Shown here: positions 47,088 to 58,640 of the stretch, piece after piece
Numbering within the stretch: position 1 is the stretch's first letter
Layout: every line of letters starts with the position of its first letter
Translations under genes and position numbers: made by a program
Source of the DNA: Budorcas taxicolor
Taxonomy: Eukaryota; Chordata; Mammalia; Artiodactyla; Bovidae
Direction: 5' to 3'
NCBI RefSeq assembly: GCF_023091745.1
Contig: NC_068910.1
Span: 129,535,170 to 129,599,169 of the forward strand
DNA length: 64,000 bases
The notes under the pieces: generated by a model
Seen by the model: the letters and a program-made list of their open reading frames with translations, nothing else
Told to the model about the DNA's origin: nothing
Database searches by the model: none

Positions 47088-47214
47088 GTGTGTGTATTAG
47101 TCACTCAGATGTGCCCAACTCTTTGAGACCCCATGGACTGTAGCCCACCAGGCTCCTCTGTCCATGGGATTCTCCAGGCAGGAATACTGAAGTGGGTTGC
47201 CATTTCCTTCTCCA
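47088..47214 (-). mobile_element. Bov-A body without tRNA head
   Basis: The reverse-oriented Bov-A body stops at GCCATTTCCTTCTCC, where the tRNA-derived head of Bov-tA would begin. Flanks GCCCCCCACAT and AGCCCCCATAT look like an aged duplication, so it is probably a 5'-truncated or single-unit insertion. Confidence 0.85.
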
Positions 47215-49010
47215 CAACAGCCCCCATATCTTTCCACAAAAATCTGCCCTATCCTTTTACACATTATTTCTGGCTATTGAAAAACTAGTTCTACAATTAC
47301 TGTCCTTTAAAAAGTTGTTTTAAAGTTGGTAGAACTTCTGCTTCTGTTCATGAAGCATTAACTGCTATTGCAATTGCCTTCCTGCTATAACTAACTCAAA
47401 AACCAGACAAAATATCTAAAAAGCTCTTTTCAGATACTAGATAACAGATTTCACAGGACTTTGGAAAACAAATGAGGTGAACCTACAACTGACTGACAGA
47501 AAATGAAATATAAACAAACATTATCCCAATGACTATAACTGACCCCAAGTTACTGCCTGAAGGAAGTTTGCAGGCTATGGCACAAGACGGAAAACTCAAA
47601 GACAGCCTAGAAGTCTTGCTAAGGTAAGGAGAATAGACTGGAATTAGGGACATCAAGGCAAACAAATTTGTGAGGCAGAGTAATAAAGAAGAGGGTGATA
47701 CCAAGAAAGAGAGTGTTTTGGAAATCTGCTGGGGACCCTCTCAGTCTTTTTCTGAGTATTGATCTAGGCAAAAGTGAGAGGAAACTATCTGAAGTGAAAG
47801 AAATAACCACTGATAGACAGTAGCTGAACAATTCTTGGAGTTCACACATGGTTGAAAATGCTTTGTGTTCCCACCAACCAGAGTGGACAGATCTCATGAT
47901 ATACAGGATATTAGATAAAATTTTCAGAAAAAAATGGAGCGAATAAACCCTAGACTAGAAACTACTTTAGACCTTCCCTCATAATGTTTAAAAAGTAAGT
48001 CTTAAAAAGGATCAAATTTATCTGCAAAAAACTTAACTGCAATCTAGAACAAAACCCAATGCTCATTAAAGGACTACAACAAGATCCAGCACTCAATAGC
48101 ATAAAATTCAAAATGTCCATCATCAGTAAAAAATTACCAGGCATGCAAAGAAGCAAAAAAAGAAAAAAAGACCTATATAGTACATTTTTAAAAGTTTAAT
48201 AAAAACATACAGGAATAATAGAAATTATATAATTGGCACACAAGGACCTTAAAGCAACTATTATAAATATGCTCCATTGTCCTTAATATCTTCTAAATTC
48301 TATGTATGTATGTATGTATTATATCCACTGATTACTGTTTGATTCTCCTATTGTAATATAAATTCTTTAAAGTTCGGGATTTTTGTTTGTTTGTTTGTTC
48401 ACCAGTGTATTCAGGAGCCTAGAATGGTGTCAGCCATGTTGTTAGTACTCTTAAAAGATGTATTAAGTGAATGGATATTGGAAGCAGTGGAGTTTTGGAG
48501 GAAAAGGGAATGTGTAACCACGAAGTTCAGCATTTATGTATTCATCATCCCCTTTTACATTAATATGGCCCTGGACACCTTTATAGTTCAGCTTTATTGT
48601 TGGTAATGCAGATATCAACTGAACTGTCAATGAGAATATGAACCAAGGCAGTTGTTTTTGAAACAGATCTGGGCAAGAGTGTTTGGGAATGCCAGAGAAG
48701 GAGTTCAGCAATTTTAAATGAGAATATCAGGTTTGGCTACATAAACCTAAAAAAATTAAAGTCTAATTCTATTGTGAAAATTATGAGAGCTTTCCATGTT
48801 AACCTCCCTCTTGTTATTGCAGGGAATGAGTGGTTTTGATGATTAAAGAATGGTTCTATGCAGAGTCATCCAATAATGATCAGTTAGGCAAACTAAATTT
48901 GGGGAGGATATGCATCTTCCATTCTCTTCTGCAATTTCTCATATTTTAGGTAACTGTCATAGAGTACTGAGTGCTCTCTGTTTAGGCCCATCTCTATCAT
49001 CTATTTTTTT
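47215..49010. other. Mostly unique DNA with a probable L2 terminus
   Basis: No gene is recognised. Short TATG and TTTG tetranucleotide runs lie near 48304 and 48385. A decayed plus-strand L2 end is likely at 48350-48480. Confidence 0.4.
48350..48480 (+). mobile_element. Decayed L2 3' end
   Basis: The order TTGTTTGTTCACCAGTGTAT, AGGAGCCTAGAATGGTGTCA and a closing TTAAGTGAATGGA follows the L2 terminus pattern. Divergence is high. Confidence 0.4.
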
Positions 49011-49660
49011 GAATGTTGCATTTTAAGCCAGCTTTTTCGCTCTCCTCTTTCTGCCATTAGAGTGGTATCATCTGCATAACTGGGGTTGTTAATATTTCTT
49101 TCCATAATCTTTGATTCCAGCCTGTGATTCCTTGAAAGAAAAGCTATGATAAACCTAGACAGCAGAATAAAAAGCAGAGACATCACTTTGCTAACAAAGG
49201 TCCATCTAGTCAAAACTATGGCTTTTCCAGTAGTCGTGTACAGATGTGAGAGCCGAACCATATAGAAGGCTGAGCACCAAACAATCGATGCTTTTGAATT
49301 GTGGTGTTGGAGAAAACTCTTGAGAGTCCCTTGGACTGCAAGGAGATCAAAGCAGTCAATTCTAAAAGAATTCAACTCTAAATATTCATTGGAAGGACTG
49401 ATGCTGACTTGAAGCTCCAGTACTTTGGCAACCTGATGCAAAGAGATGACTCATTGGAAAAGACTCTAATGCTGGGAAAGATTGAGGGCAGGAGGAGTAG
49501 GGGGCGACAGAGGATGAGATGGTTGGAAGGCATCACCAACTCAATGGACAGGAGTTTTTGAGCAAACTCTGGGAAATAGTAAAGGACAGGGAAGCATGGC
49601 ATGCTGCAATCCGTGGGGTCACAAAGACTCACACATGACTTAGCGACTCAACAAAAACAA
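49011..49660 (+). mobile_element. Second BovB with inverted 5' part
   Basis: The segment 49011-49130 is BovB in minus orientation (reverse transcriptase palm, with Y-A-D-D encoded on the complement). From 49131 BovB continues in plus orientation (AAGAAAAGCTATGATAAACC) to the 3' tail. About 230 bp of BovB between the two parts is missing. The inverted part has a ~39-bp internal deletion. No clean target duplication was found. Confidence 0.9.
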
Positions 49661-50386
49661 CGACCACCTATAGAAGCTTCCCATGTACATACTCACCTAA
49701 ACCTTCCCTCTTTGATCTAATTCCATTAAATGTTATAGCTCAGTGATTCTTGAGTATTTTCATTTGTTGCTCTGGTGTGAAGTTATATTTAAAATTATTC
49801 TTTAATTGATAGTTTTGAAACTCAGAAAAGTACATGAAAGAAAATAATAAGCATCCAAAATTACACATTAATACCTTGGTATTCATTCCAATCTACCTGT
49901 CTCATTCTAGTACTCCCTCGCCTGAGAAAATCACCCTACTGCTTTTCTACAGATAATACTTGCTTTATAAAAATGAATAATAGCTCAATTCTTTAAAAAG
50001 AATGAGTAAATTCCTATATACTATGATTTCCAAATCACATTGTTTAAAAAAAGGAAGATGCAACAAAATGTATATAGTATGCTGCTTTTTATGTAAGAAA
50101 GGAGATGAAACTCATTTAGATCATCGGCTCATTTTCAAAAAGAAACAATGGAAAAAATAAAAGGATTACCAGCATTACCTATAAGAGAAGGAAAAGAACA
50201 ACAAGGAGAAGACAGAGAGGCAAAATAGATCTCTCAATATTTATAGCTTTGACTCTGAAACCATATAAATAGTTTACTTAATTTAAAAACAAAATTACAA
50301 AAAGAAAATTGATGTCTAAACTTAGGAAACAAACTGAAACAAATTAACCTAACTATCAACAAGTTGATGATATAACCACATAAAGA
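49661..50386. other. Unique AT-rich stretch
   Basis: No gene, RNA or repeat is recognised. The sequence is A-rich with no long open frame. Confidence 0.4.
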
Positions 50387-50400
50387 AGAGTTAATTTGAA

Positions 50401-50606
50401 AGTGTGAAGTTGCTCAGTCATGTCCAACTCTTTGTGACATCATGGACTGTAGCTGCCATGCTCCTCTGTCCCTGGAATTCTTCAGGCAAGAATACTGTAG
50501 TGGGTAGCCATTTCCTTCTGCAGGAGATCTTCCCAACCCAGGGATCGAACATAGGTATCCTGCGTTGCAGGCAGATTCTTTACCATCTGAGCCACCAGGG
50601 GAGCCC
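50401..50606 (-). mobile_element. Bov-tA SINE
   Basis: This reverse-oriented full copy is flanked by AGAGTTAATTTGAA (50387-50400) and AGAATTAATTTAAA (50607-50620), a slightly aged 14-bp target duplication. Minus-strand sequence contains both head and body. Confidence 0.95.
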
Positions 50607-50620
50607 AGAATTAATTTAAA

Positions 50621-51239
50621 GAAGAGTATTTTGATTATACATCAAAGGATAAAAAATAACCACAAAGAAATCTTAAACAACATGAAGTGGGTATTGGATA
50701 TTGTTCCTATTTTATAGAGATGGGTATACATACATATACATATAGACACATCTATCTACTAGATAAAGCAAATAAGTAATTATGTTCATGTCACCGGAAA
50801 CTAAGATTTTCAAAGTAACAGAAAAAAGATAAACATTTAAAATAAGTAAAATCTTTCCATCTATTATTTAAATGGGAAATATAACTATGGAATCAAAGTG
50901 TTCTTTTCCTGAAATATTCATATTTCCCAGTTTGTCAACCAAAGTTCAGAAATAAGTACAATCTGTAACAATAAGCCCTCCAAGTGCCCAGACTGCAATC
51001 TCTCAACACGCTTTCAGTAAAAAGGCATCAGTTTTCTTTAGTGAAATTGCCAGTTTAAATTACAGAATTGGAACTATCTGAGATGAAACTGGGATATTTT
51101 GCCATGCTAGAAAATAAAAAATTATCAGACTACAGAGACTACAGAATCATGTCAAATGGATGCAGGAGTCAACAGGCTTCATGTCAATGACAAGATAATT
51201 TAAGTATCAAAAATAAAAATCCACTAGGTCTTTGGAAAA
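50621..51239. other. Unique AT-rich stretch
   Basis: Nothing beyond short simple runs (for example TACATACATATACATATA near 50729) is recognised. Confidence 0.4.
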
Positions 51240-52330
51240 GAGAATTCCAGAAAAACATCTGCTTCATTGACTACACTAAAGCCTTTGACTGTGTGGATCA
51301 CAACAAACTATGGAAAATTCTTAAAGTCGTGGGAATACCAGCTCACCTTACCTGCCTTCTGAGAAATCTGTATGCAGGTCAAGAAGCAAGTTAGAATCGA
51401 ACATGGAACAACAGACTGGTTCCAAATTGGGAAAGGAGTACGTCAAGGCTGTATATTGTCACCCTGTTTATTTAATTTATATGTAGAGTACATCATGCGA
51501 AAGGCAGGGCTGGATAAATCACAAGTTGGAATCAAGATTGCCAGGAGAATCACCAATAACCTCAGATATGCAAACAACATCACCCTTATTACAGAAAGCA
51601 AAGAGGAACTAAAGAGCCTCTTGATGACGGTGAAAGAGAAGAGTGAAAGAGCTGGTTTAAAACTCAACATTCAAAAAAGTAAGATCTTGATATCCGGTCC
51701 CATCATTTGACGACATATAGATGGGGAAACAATGGAAACCGTGACAGACTTTATTTTCTTGGGCTCCAAAATCACTGCGGATGGTGACTGCAGCCATGAA
51801 ATTAACAGATGCTTGCTCCTTGGGAAAAAAAAGCTACAACAAACCTAGACAGTGTATAAAAAAGCACATACATTACTTTGCCAACAAAGGTCTGTTTAGT
51901 CAAAGCTATGGTTTTTCCAGTGTCAGAGTTGGACCATAAAGAAGGCTGAGAGCCAAAGAATTGATGCTTTCAAACTGTAGAGTTGGAGAAGACTATTGAG
52001 AGTCCCTTGGTCTGCAAGGAGATCAACCAGTCAATCCTAAAGGAAATCAACCCTGAATATTCACTGGAAGGACGGATGCTGCAGCTCCAATACTTTGGCC
52101 ACTTTTGGCTCTTTCAAAAGAGCCGACTCATTTGAAAAGACCCTGATGCTGGGAAAGATTGAAGGCAGGAGAAGGTGATGACAGAGGACAAGATGGTTGG
52201 ATGGTATCACTGACTCAAATGGACATGAATTTGAGCAAGCTCTGGGAGATGGTGAAGGACAGGGGAGCCTGGTGTGCTGCAGTCCATGAGGTTGCAAAGA
52301 GTCAGACATGACTGAGCAACTGAACAATAA
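51240..52330 (+). mobile_element. BovB LINE, 5'-truncated (~1.1 kb), catalytic box lost
   Basis: The copy starts in the reverse transcriptase fingers (GAATTCCAGAAAAACATCTG) and ends with the CTGAACAATAAC tail. A 112-codon frame at 51372-51710 shows G-C-I-L-S-P-C-L-F-N-L-Y. The usual Y-A-D-D then reads Y-A-N-N (51567-51578), replacing both metal-binding aspartates. Downstream there are several small deletions. Confidence 0.94.
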
Positions 52331-52904
52331 CAAAAAATAACTAATACAGTAAAACATATATGGCACATAGAAGGCACATAATAAATGATTATTGCATAAA
52401 TGAATTTAGCATCATAGGTTTTAGTAAAATAATGTTGAAGGTGCGGTCGATGACATTGACTTGGTGGCTCCTCCATGAGGACAGATGGTTTAAATTTCTC
52501 TTTTTTTCAAATACCAGGAAAAGTTATCTTTTTCTGGAACATTTTAATGTCATGAATAGTATGTTTCTTTCTCTTTTGGCTGCCAGGATGCTTGGAATCA
52601 AATATGTGGTTCACTTACAGCAACTGTGCAGTGTTAGGCATTTCTGGCTCATTTTTATTATCCTATGACTAATTTCCTTTGGTCCGGACTTCATTACCTC
52701 TTCATTTTTCAACCCATTACATGCTTTATATTAAAAACAGGAGAAGGGACAACTGAAGTAACAGGGATGTTTCCACCCAATGTGAACAAATAGATACGTT
52801 ATTTGAACTATCTCAGCCTCAGATTACTCACTAAGAAGAGGTAAGTCAGAACCACATGCAAATTAATAAAAAATGTATCTATTCAAATCACCACCAAGAG
52901 CACT
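52331..52904. other. Unique stretch
   Basis: A 102-codon plus-strand frame at 52360-52668 is rich in aromatic residues but has no recognisable domain. No repeat is identified. Confidence 0.35.
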
Positions 52905-53133
52905 GTTGTTGTTTAGTCAATATGTGGTTTACTCCCTAAGTAGTGACCTACTCTTTTGCAAATCCATGAACTATAGCCCTGCCAGGCTCCTCTGTCCATG
53001 GGATTTCCCAAGCAAGAACACTGGAGTGGGTTGCCATTCCCTACTCCAGAGGATCTTCCTGAGCCAGGAATCAAACTCGTGAACCTGCACTGGCAGGTAG
53101 ATCCTTTACCACCGAGCCTCCAGAGAAGCCCCA
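52905..53133 (-). mobile_element. Bov-tA SINE, diverged
   Basis: The reverse-oriented copy has a GTTGTTGTTT tail and an insertion near 52920-52945 within the tail-proximal part. The tRNA-derived head is at the right. It is older than most Bov-tA copies here. Confidence 0.88.
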
Positions 53134-53589
53134 ATAGTATTGTACTAGATATTCACTAACGTTCCTTCTGGCACTAACCTTCTGGCGCTAATATTGTCTG
53201 AAGTAGTACCTCCCCATTAACTATGTTAATGTAGGCAGCAGATACATGGATAATTATAAACAGCAGGGAATGCAAAATGCATTTTAGCTGTTTTTGATTG
53301 CACTGTATTGCATTCTGCTAGCAGATTTACAAACATGCTGAATATGGGTCACTTACATTAACAGTAAAATTCATTTTTATTTCCTGAACATACACTGCTC
53401 TTCATGAGGACAGGTACAAGCAGGGCAGAAGAGATTAAAGCTCTCCTAAAGATCACATGCCACACAGATCTACTACACAGAAGATGGCTCACTGCTGTAA
53501 ATTCTAAGAGAGCATGAACATGAGATCAGGGTGGGAAAATATTCCATGTATGTGAACAGACGGTTCAGTCAGGGAAAGAAGGCTGGAGC

Positions 53590-53735
53590 TGGAAGCAATC
53601 TTAGATATAATAGAGTCCAATCTCTTCATTTTATCGGCCAGAAAAGTGCTTCATGGAGGTTGGGAGGTTCAGGATCACCTTGTAAGTGTAGGAACAGAGC
53701 TCTGGTCTCCCAACTTCAGCACTTTTTCTATATTA
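53590..53735. mobile_element. MIR-like ancient repeat
   Basis: GGAGCTGGAAGCAATCTTAG, GAGTCCAATCTCTTCATTTT and AGAGCTCTGGTCTCCCAACT resemble an old tRNA-derived mammalian repeat. Exact family and strand are uncertain. Confidence 0.45.
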
Positions 53736-53736
53736 C

Positions 53737-54032
53737 TTTGAAAGTGAAAGTTGCTCATGTCTGACTCTGCGACCTCATGGACTATATAGTCGATGGAATT
53801 CTCTAGACCAGAATACTGGAGTGGGTAGCCTTTCCCTTCTCCAGGGGATCTTCCCAATCCAGGGACCAAACCCAGGTCTCCCACATTGCAGGTGGATTCT
53901 TTACCAACTGAGCCACAAGGGAAGCCCAAGAATACTGGAGTGGGTAGCCCATCCCTTCTCCAGTGGATCTTCCCAACCCAGGAATCGAACTGGGGTCTCC
54001 TGCATTGCAGGTGGATTCTTTACCAACTGAAC
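53737..54032 (-). mobile_element. Bov-tA-type SINE with duplicated tRNA head region
   Basis: The ~110-bp head segment occurs twice in tandem: 53812-53927 and 53930-54030, both starting AGAATACTGGAGTGGGTAGC and ending TTCTTTACCAACTGA. The body carries the GGACTATATAGTCGATGGAA variant. From memory this is a recurrent bovine subfamily form and not a private duplication. Confidence 0.9.
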
Positions 54033-55204
54033 TAAAGGACTTTAAAGGAAACTACGGTTAGCCTTTCATGTATATGGAACATCTGAGCAAAGGCCTGGAC
54101 TTGGGGAAGGGAAGATGGAGAGTATGTGTGTATATGGGGAGTGCCAGACGGGAATGGTGACCAGAAGGAAGGCAAGTTTGATTTGAATACACAGAACGTG
54201 TGCAGGACCAGTGTAGGCAATTAGAGAGGCCAGGCCACAGGGATAACAGCTCTAGGGCTGTAGACATTTGTGGAGGAAGTCTGAGAGAGAAAAGGAACAA
54301 TGTGGAAGAGGAAAGACTATTCTCCTGGGACAGTATAAGTTTGGGAACGTGCACATTTTCTCCCCTAAAATGTAAAATGGACTGAATTAATCTGCTTCAC
54401 AGATTTGCCTCATAAAAGAGGGTGAAATGATAAAAAGTTCCCTTGTAAAGCCTTTGAAGTGCCTCCAAATAAGTTTTCCACGTACTTGCATGGTTTCTGA
54501 TTAATCATCCCTAGGACCCTGAAGCAGGGCCATGCAGGGAATCTTGATTCACCAGAGGGAAGAGCAAGGGGAGGAGAGACGGCTGCTTCAAACACATCCC
54601 TCTTAGGGGGCTTTAGAAGCAGAAGGGAATCACTGGATGTCCTTGGCAGAGGTGGGAGGTAGACAGGATGGGAGGAAGAAGAGTGGACTTGATTCACCAC
54701 TGTAATGTGAAACTTAGAGGAAACAAAGCTTTCGGATCATGGGGCTCTGTATGAATTCTTGGACTACACCACCATTCTTTCCTAATCCCTGTGTTCTAAA
54801 GCCTCTCCTCTCCGGGGCTTCCCAGCTCATAGTCAGTGATTTTCCCACAATCTGGAGAACATTTTTGCTCAAGATTACAGAAGAACATACTCAACTTTTA
54901 AATATAATATTAACTTGTAACTTTTCTTCTAGTAAACCTGATTTCTCCCTTTGCTTACAGTGTTTAAACATTTCTGACTTCTTAGTAAAATTAAAATGAA
55001 TCAGACTAGCTATTGGAGTGGGTCCCCCATAGGATCTGAAGAACACCGCAGTAAGCACCAGGTTTGCTGTAAACAGTAGGTCAACTGAATGCAGGGCACA
55101 CCCAAGGGTCCCTGAGCCAATTCAGCCTCCATCTCAGTACATGGAGTTTGGCTTCATTTCACACATCCTTGGACTACTTGGTATAATGAGTGATATTGCA
55201 ATGG
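54033..55204. other. Unique stretch with no recognised gene
   Basis: The composition is moderately GC-rich at 54060-54700. Frames of 96-98 codons on the minus strand lack motifs and splice support. No repeat is recognised. Confidence 0.4.
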
Positions 55205-55565
55205 GCAAAGCCAAGGCTGAATTTAAATCTCAGCTCCATCATTTTCTATCTATGGCACCTTAAGTTAGTCACTTAACTTCAATTCTTCAGCTGCCTCCTC
55301 AGTGAAATGAGGTAATACTATCCATACCTCATAGGTTTTGTTGATGATTAAGTCATATGATATCCAAGATGTTCGTGCTGCTGCTGCTGCTGCTAAGTCA
55401 CTTCAGTCGTGTCCGACTCTGCGACCCCATAGACGGCAGCCCACCAGGCTCCGCATCCCTGGGATTCTCCAGGCAAGAATACTGGAATGGGTTGCCATTT
55501 CCTTCTCTGCAAGATGTTCGTAAATGTAACTAATATACTAGATTGTCAATAAGTACTGGCTTCTT
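55205..55565 (+). mobile_element. MIR SINE split by a Bov-A
   Basis: MIR landmarks in plus orientation are AATCTCAGCTCCATCATTTT, GTCACTTAACTTCAATTCTT and TACCTCATAGGTTTTGTTGA. The terminus-like GATTGTCAATAAGTACTGGC lies beyond the nested Bov-A. Confidence 0.8.
55376..55509 (-). mobile_element. Bov-A SINE (single unit) nested in MIR
   Basis: The single reverse-oriented unit with a (TGC)n start is bounded by a perfect 11-bp duplication, CAAGATGTTCG, at 55365-55375 and 55510-55520. Confidence 0.97.
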
Positions 55566-55774
55566 TCATTTCCACAGTAGAGAAAGGGTCATCTATACAG
55601 AAGACTTGGGTCACATAATCAAGGTTATCAATCTTTCTTGTTATAAAGTTTCTAATGGAATCCCGAGTTCTTAATCATTGTTTCTTCTAACAGGAAGAGT
55701 AATGATCTTTGTATTTTATGTAAAATAAGATTTTGTAAGATGAAATTATAGATCCCTGATAGCATAGACCATGT

Positions 55775-55930
55775 TCAATAATTCAATAAATATTGATTGA
55801 TCAACTATTGTGTCCTGGTCACTCTGCTAAGAGCTAGGGATGCAACAGGGAACAAGACAACGAGGTTTTGCTCTAGCACCTAACACAGTGCCTGATACTT
55901 AGCAGGTGATCAGTACATATGTGCTGATGT
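55775..55930. mobile_element. Two short L2-end fragments in opposing orientation
   Basis: 55775-55860 reads as a reversed L2 terminus (TTCAATAAATATTGATTGAT onwards is odd for that orientation but the GCTAAGAGCTAGGGATGCAA part fits). 55876-55930 reads as a plus terminus (AACACAGTGCCTGATACTTA). Both are short. Confidence 0.4.
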
Positions 55931-56900
55931 GAACCCAGAGATGTTTAGAAAACTCTAAACTCTATAGGAGTACTATACTCCCAGGAACAACCCTCAGGAC
56001 ATCTAGATACTACTATAACTCAGCAGAAACAGGAGGTTTGATTCATACAGAAGGGCTGGAAAATCCCCCTGACTTCTGTGGGAGCATCTCCTGCTTTTGG
56101 AGACCTGCCCTGATGTGGTTTGCTGACTCTTTTTGAACTCTTGAGTATAAACTGGCACAACCACATGAACTGGGCTGTGAGTCACTAGTGTTTTATACAT
56201 GGATCTTAGAGACCTGTTAATATTCCACACTATTGCCAGAGACTGGAGTTGGGAATTAAATTTAAAAAAAGCAACATACTAAAACCCTCACCAACTTCCC
56301 AGAGTTGCACTATTACCTAGAAGCAGTTAGGTACTATTATGCAAATTATACATGCATGATTTCCATAAAAACCAGTCACAAATGTCAATTAGTGCTCATT
56401 AATATGCAATAAAATTCTCATTTGAAAACTACTAAGAGCCAAGAATGAATTCCACTTGGCTGCCCTCCTTTAATGAGAACTGCTGTGAAGTGCTCTATGC
56501 TATTTCTCATCAGCGAAACAGTGAGGTGTCATACAAATCAAGCTTCAGGCAACAGAAGGACCAGACAGAATGATCATTTGAAGGTTTCAGAGGCTGGTTT
56601 TGGATGGCTCAAGTTTTATGCTGCTATAGCTGAAACCTCAGCCCTTTTGGGTATCCAGAACATAAGCTGTGTGAATTCATTAATCTACCTTTCAAATAGA
56701 GCCATGGTAATACTGAACACTCCTTCAAAACAAGTTTGTGAAGGTGCCACACAGCTGTGAAAACAGTGAGGTTCAGTCTATCGAGAAACCAATGTCCAAC
56801 TCCTCAAAAGAAGCAGAGGTCCAAGGCTCTTGGAATTAACGGGACTCATCCCTGAAAAGTCTTTCTGTTAGAATTTCTGTGAGTGAACTTACATGCTGTG
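55931..56900. other. Unique stretch
   Basis: No repeat is recognised. A 95-codon plus-strand frame at 56473-56760 has no recognisable domain, and no paired splice signals were found. Confidence 0.4.
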
Positions 56901-57128
56901 GGCTTCCCTGGTGGCTTCCCTGGTAAAAAAAAAAAATCTGTCTGCAATGCAGGAGACCTGGGTTCAATCCCTGGGTAGGGAAGATCCCCTAGAAAAGGGA
57001 AAGGCTACCCACTCCAGCATTCTTGTCTGGAGAATTCCAGGGACAGAGGAGCCTGGCAGGCTATAGTTCATGGGGTCGCAAAGAGTCTGACAAGACTAAG
57101 CAACTAACACTTTCACTTTTCACTTTAT
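56901..57128 (+). mobile_element. Bov-tA SINE with A-run in the head
   Basis: The head GGCTTCCCTGGTGGCTTCCC contains a short duplication and a run of ~12 A where GTAAAGAA is normal, so the internal Pol III promoter is probably damaged. Flanks ATGCTGTG (56893-56900) and ATGCCGTG (57129-57136) are a near-perfect duplication. Confidence 0.94.
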
Positions 57129-57289
57129 ATGCCGTGTCTCCAAATTCCACTTTAATCTGGACACTGGATTTCTTGGAAATGTTGTTCAGTGTTGTTGTGC
57201 AACCCAAGACACCATGTGAGAGTGATACAGGCTCTCTGTGGATAAAAAGATGGAAAATGCAAGCTATTAACAGCAGACTGTTCATTCTG

Positions 57290-57573
57290 CTGTTGCTGCT
57301 GCTGCTGCTGCTGCTAAGTCGCTTCAGTTGTGTCCGACTCTGTGCGACCCCATAGATGGCTGCCCACAGGCTTCTGTGTCCCTGGGATTCTCCAGGCAAG
57401 AACACTGGAGTGGGTTGCCATTTCCTTCTCCAATGCATGAAAGTGAAAAGTGAAAGTGAAGTTGCTCAGTCGTATCCGACTCTTCACGACCCCATGGACT
57501 GCAGCCTACCAGGCTCCTCCACCGTGGGATTTTCCAGGCAAGAGTACTGGAGTGGGGTTCCATTGCCTTCTCC
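57290..57573 (-). mobile_element. BOV-A2 SINE
   Basis: The reverse-oriented two-unit copy starts with CTG triplets and ends CCATTGCCTTCTCC. Flanks CATTCTGC and CATTTTGC are compatible with an aged duplication. Confidence 0.95.
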
Positions 57574-57663
57574 ATTTTGCAGACACTTCCTTATCAAAAT
57601 GTCCTAAATTTGGCTTGGAAGCATGGGGTACAGAATAGACTTTTCTAAGAACAGTTTAACCCA

Positions 57664-57840
57664 GTGGTTATCAAACTTTAGTGCACATCAGAATCACCTA
57701 GAAAATGCCTTTAAAAACACTGATTGCAGGCCCTTACCACCAGAGTTTCTGATTCAGTAGGGCCTGAGAACCTGCATTTCTAGTGAGTTCCCAGGCGATA
57801 CTGCACCTGTTGATCTGGCATTCATACCATGAGAACCTGA
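57664..57840 (+). mobile_element. MER5A hAT DNA transposon remnant
   Basis: CAGTGGTTATCAAACTTTAG, ATCAGAATCACCTAGAAAAT and GAGTTTCTGATTCAGTAGGG give a clear MER5A match, the best preserved of the three MER5-type elements here. Confidence 0.9.
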
Positions 57841-58191
57841 GCTTGAATTTGAATTATACACTAAAAATTAATCTCAGAGACATACTACTGAGAAATCAGA
57901 CACCTAGAATAGTACTCAATTTATTCATTCTTCAAACCATAATTCTTAAATAGTTCTTTGGACGTGAAATACTGATGAAAACTATTAACCCTCTTCTGAA
58001 AAACATGTACAAATATGTAATATTTTACATATAAAATCAGAAGGGGGAATCACAGCCCATGTCAACCTCTCCTACAAAACCCATTCATGTCCAGTGAGGA
58101 GGCTCATTTCAAACCACAACTCAGGTGAAGCTAGGGATAAAACCTTTTTTTAATTAAGGTTTCTATTTATATTGTTCTCATAAATCAAATA

Positions 58192-58211
58192 CTTGTGGCT
58201 ACCCACAAGTA
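58192..58211. repeat. Small perfect hairpin sequence
   Basis: ACTTGTGG and CCACAAGT pair perfectly across a 4-base loop. Nothing in the surroundings suggests a transcript, so it may be chance. Confidence 0.5.
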
Positions 58212-58507
58212 AAGCATGATGCAGTAAAAGGATGAAGGCTATGAAAAACTGTCACCAATTAAAACATTTTAATAATCCTTTTTAATATGTCTATTCCTTA
58301 TCTAGTACAATAATCTGTCTTTTAGTTGGCATATTCTATTTATTCTTATGATAATTACTGACATAAATGCGTTAAAATTTATTATGTCACTATTTGTTTT
58401 ATTTTCCAATCTGTCCTATGTTCTTTTTTTTTGGTATTTTAAAATATTTTGCAATTGTATTTTAACCCATTTTCCTGTTAGCTTTTAAACAGCTCTCTTG
58501 AGGTATT

Positions 58508-58640
58508 GTTGTTGTTGTTTAGTCACTAAGTCTTGTCTGATTCTTTTGCAGCCCCATGGACTGTAGCCTGCCAGGCTCTTCCGTCCATGAGATTTCCCAG
58601 GCAAGAATACTGGAGTGAGCTGCCATTTCCTTCTCCATTA
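58508..58640 (-). mobile_element. Bov-A body without tRNA head
   Basis: Reverse-oriented, with a GTTGTTGTTGTTT tail at the left, it stops at CCATTTCCTTCTCC. Flanks TTGAGGTAT and TTCAGGTAT look like a duplication with one change, so this is a real short insertion. Confidence 0.88.

Noticed and set aside
48300..48400. TATG and TTTG tetranucleotide runs as notable microsatellites
   Set aside because: They have only four to five units and lie in or beside a decayed L2 end, so they are unremarkable.
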